DNA from: Heliobacterium mobile
GTDB taxonomy: Bacteria; Bacillota; Desulfitobacteriia; Heliobacteriales; Heliobacteriaceae
Length of the DNA: 64,000 bases
NCBI RefSeq assembly: GCF_009720735.1
Contig: NZ_WNKU01000016.1
Coordinates: 1 to 64,000 of the forward strand
Direction of reading: 5' to 3'
In this document: positions 63,150 through 64,000 of the stretch, one piece after another
Position numbering within the stretch: the first letter of the stretch is position 1
Layout of the letters: each line of letters begins with the position of its first letter
Translations under genes and position numbers: made by a program
The notes under the pieces: model-generated
The model's input: the letters and a program-made list of their open reading frames with translations, nothing else
What the model was told of the DNA's origin: nothing
Databases searched by the model: none

Positions 63150-64000
63150 GTGGTTTGCCTCAAGGGATCTGTCTATTTAGCCCGGGGAAAGGGTAGGTCC
63201 TGGTTCGGGTTTACCCATGATCCGGCTCTCGACTTGACGGTGCTCCATCCTGAAGGAGTAGACAGCCTTGTGTCTTTAACGCCGAACTTGCCCATAGGCA
63301 TCGCCTTATACATTTTGCAGCGGCTTCGCGCTGAAGCGGAGAAAAAGAATCCTGCTGATTTTCAACCCCGGCCGTCTCAGACTGGACGATTCTGGCGCAA
63401 ACTGGCCCGTACCCTCGGTTGGGGATTGTTGGAGCCGGCCGAGCCTACCGTCGCAGAAACGGGTGGCCAGGAGTACGCCTACGGCCGCCCGGTGACCGAG
63501 AAAAATGATCCTGAGTTGAGCTTATGGTCCCGCCGAACGATCACATTGCTTCGAGATCTGCATGAACTGCCGGAGACGACGACCGGTTTTCCCCTCCACG
63601 TCTACCGGCCCTCCGGGGGAGAGGAGACTCTTTGCTGGTTGGCTGATTTGAAACGAGTGGCGGAAGTGCTCGAAGGCCGGCTTTTGTTTACATCGGAACT
63701 GGAAATGGCTTTAGTTGAAAAGAGCCAGTTGGACGGTATCCCGTTCCCAGTCGGCCAATTGGAGGACATCTTGCAAGTTCTGGCTTTGGCGGGAATCGTC
63801 GAGATTTACCCTTCTGTCATGATGACTGGCCCGGAACAGGTTCGCTGTGTCCGCTGCGGACAGGACAGCCGGATTGCTGCCAGTCCCTGTGTTCGCTGCG
63901 GCAGGGAGAAGTGTTACTACTGTGAAGAATGCCTGACTATGGGGGAAGCACGCCTTTGCCGGCCTCTCTATGGTTTGGCTGGCGATGAAAACTGGGTCGC
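63150..64000 (+). CDS. comFA: ComFA-like competence helicase, N-terminal part (cut by the window)
   Basis: GTG 63150 follows AAAGGGTG; a stop at 63141 closes the frame upstream. The 283 visible residues run off the window end. Residues about 225-275 carry the zinc-ribbon typical of ComFA: CVRCG, then CVRCGREKCYYCEECLTMGEARLC. The ATP-binding Walker motifs of this superfamily 2 helicase would lie beyond base 64000. ComFA drives single-stranded DNA through the ComEC channel during natural transformation. The N-terminal 200 residues are longer and less conserved than in Bacillus. Position after degSU is the same as in Bacillus subtilis. Confidence 0.85.
   Translation, partial: MVCLKGSVYLARGKGRSWFGFTHDPALDLTVLHPEGVDSLVSLTPNLPIGIALYILQRLRAEAEKKNPADFQPRPSQTGRFWRKLARTLGWGLLEPAEPTVAETGGQEYAYGRPVTEKNDPELSLWSRRTITLLRDLHELPETTTGFPLHVYRPSGGEETLCWLADLKRVAEVLEGRLLFTSELEMALVEKSQLDGIPFPVGQLEDILQVLALAGIVEIYPSVMMTGPEQVRCVRCGQDSRIAASPCVRCGREKCYYCEECLTMGEARLCRPLYGLAGDENWV

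Noticed and set aside
1-64000. CRISPR arrays, tRNA or rRNA genes
   Set aside because: No direct-repeat/spacer pattern, tRNA-like folds with TTC loops, or rRNA segments were recognised anywhere; the direct repeats present are within coding regions or very short.

Overview
The window looks like chromosome from a Gram-positive, spore-forming-type member of the Clostridia, of the Peptococcaceae/Heliobacteriaceae kind. I base this on family content, not on any search. The evidence is strong AGGAGG ribosome sites with many GTG and TTG starts, surface proteins with SLH, Big_2 and copper-amine-oxidase-like domains, SLAP-domain proteins, a degS-degU-comFA cluster, and several intergenic matches to the sigma-H promoter pattern. 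No rRNA, tRNA or CRISPR was seen.

About the first 47 kb is a cell-surface and secretome island. Positions 1-13.3 kb hold five plus-strand genes for secreted repeat proteins, ending in a 2,110-residue SLH/FecR giant. Positions 13.4-20.4 kb, on the minus strand, hold a large S-layer-type gene that lacks any start or signal peptide. Directly upstream of it are three intact tyrosine recombinases in tandem, similar in layout to a recombinase-in-trio element. Positions 20.4-26.4 kb carry an SLH/FecR/carboxypeptidase-regulatory-like protein coupled to a zinc-protease-like protein, then a CHASE2 class III nucleotide cyclase. Positions 26.6-29 kb hold a FliB-family lysine methylase and a small secreted protein. 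Positions 29.3-46.9 kb hold a 1,931-residue repeat protein, then a run of exported proteins (M6 metalloprotease, TPR protein, lipoprotein, four proteins ending in copper-amine-oxidase-like domains) with two signal-less SLAP-domain proteins among them. The SLAP proteins are plausible cytoplasmic helpers for surface-protein export.

From 47 to 59.7 kb the content is envelope synthesis: two glycosyltransferases, the lipid II flippase MurJ, an O-antigen-ligase-type polymerase, a DUF4330 protein, FabZ, a polyprenyl-phosphate sugar-1-phosphate transferase, an SH3-domain membrane protein, a UDP-sugar epimerase, and a small AbrB-like protein overlapping a phosphohexomutase. Together these could supply and polymerise a wall glycan that anchors SLH proteins. 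From 60 to 64 kb there is a coiled-coil protein, DegS, DegU and the start of ComFA.

The most unusual region is 13.4-20.4 kb: a decapitated surface gene next to three site-specific recombinases, with an orphan promoterless-looking start cassette of 15 codons on the same strand downstream. It could be mobile-element damage or a phase-variable surface locus. A second theme is a set of up to seven sigma-H-like promoters spread over surface, signalling and competence genes.
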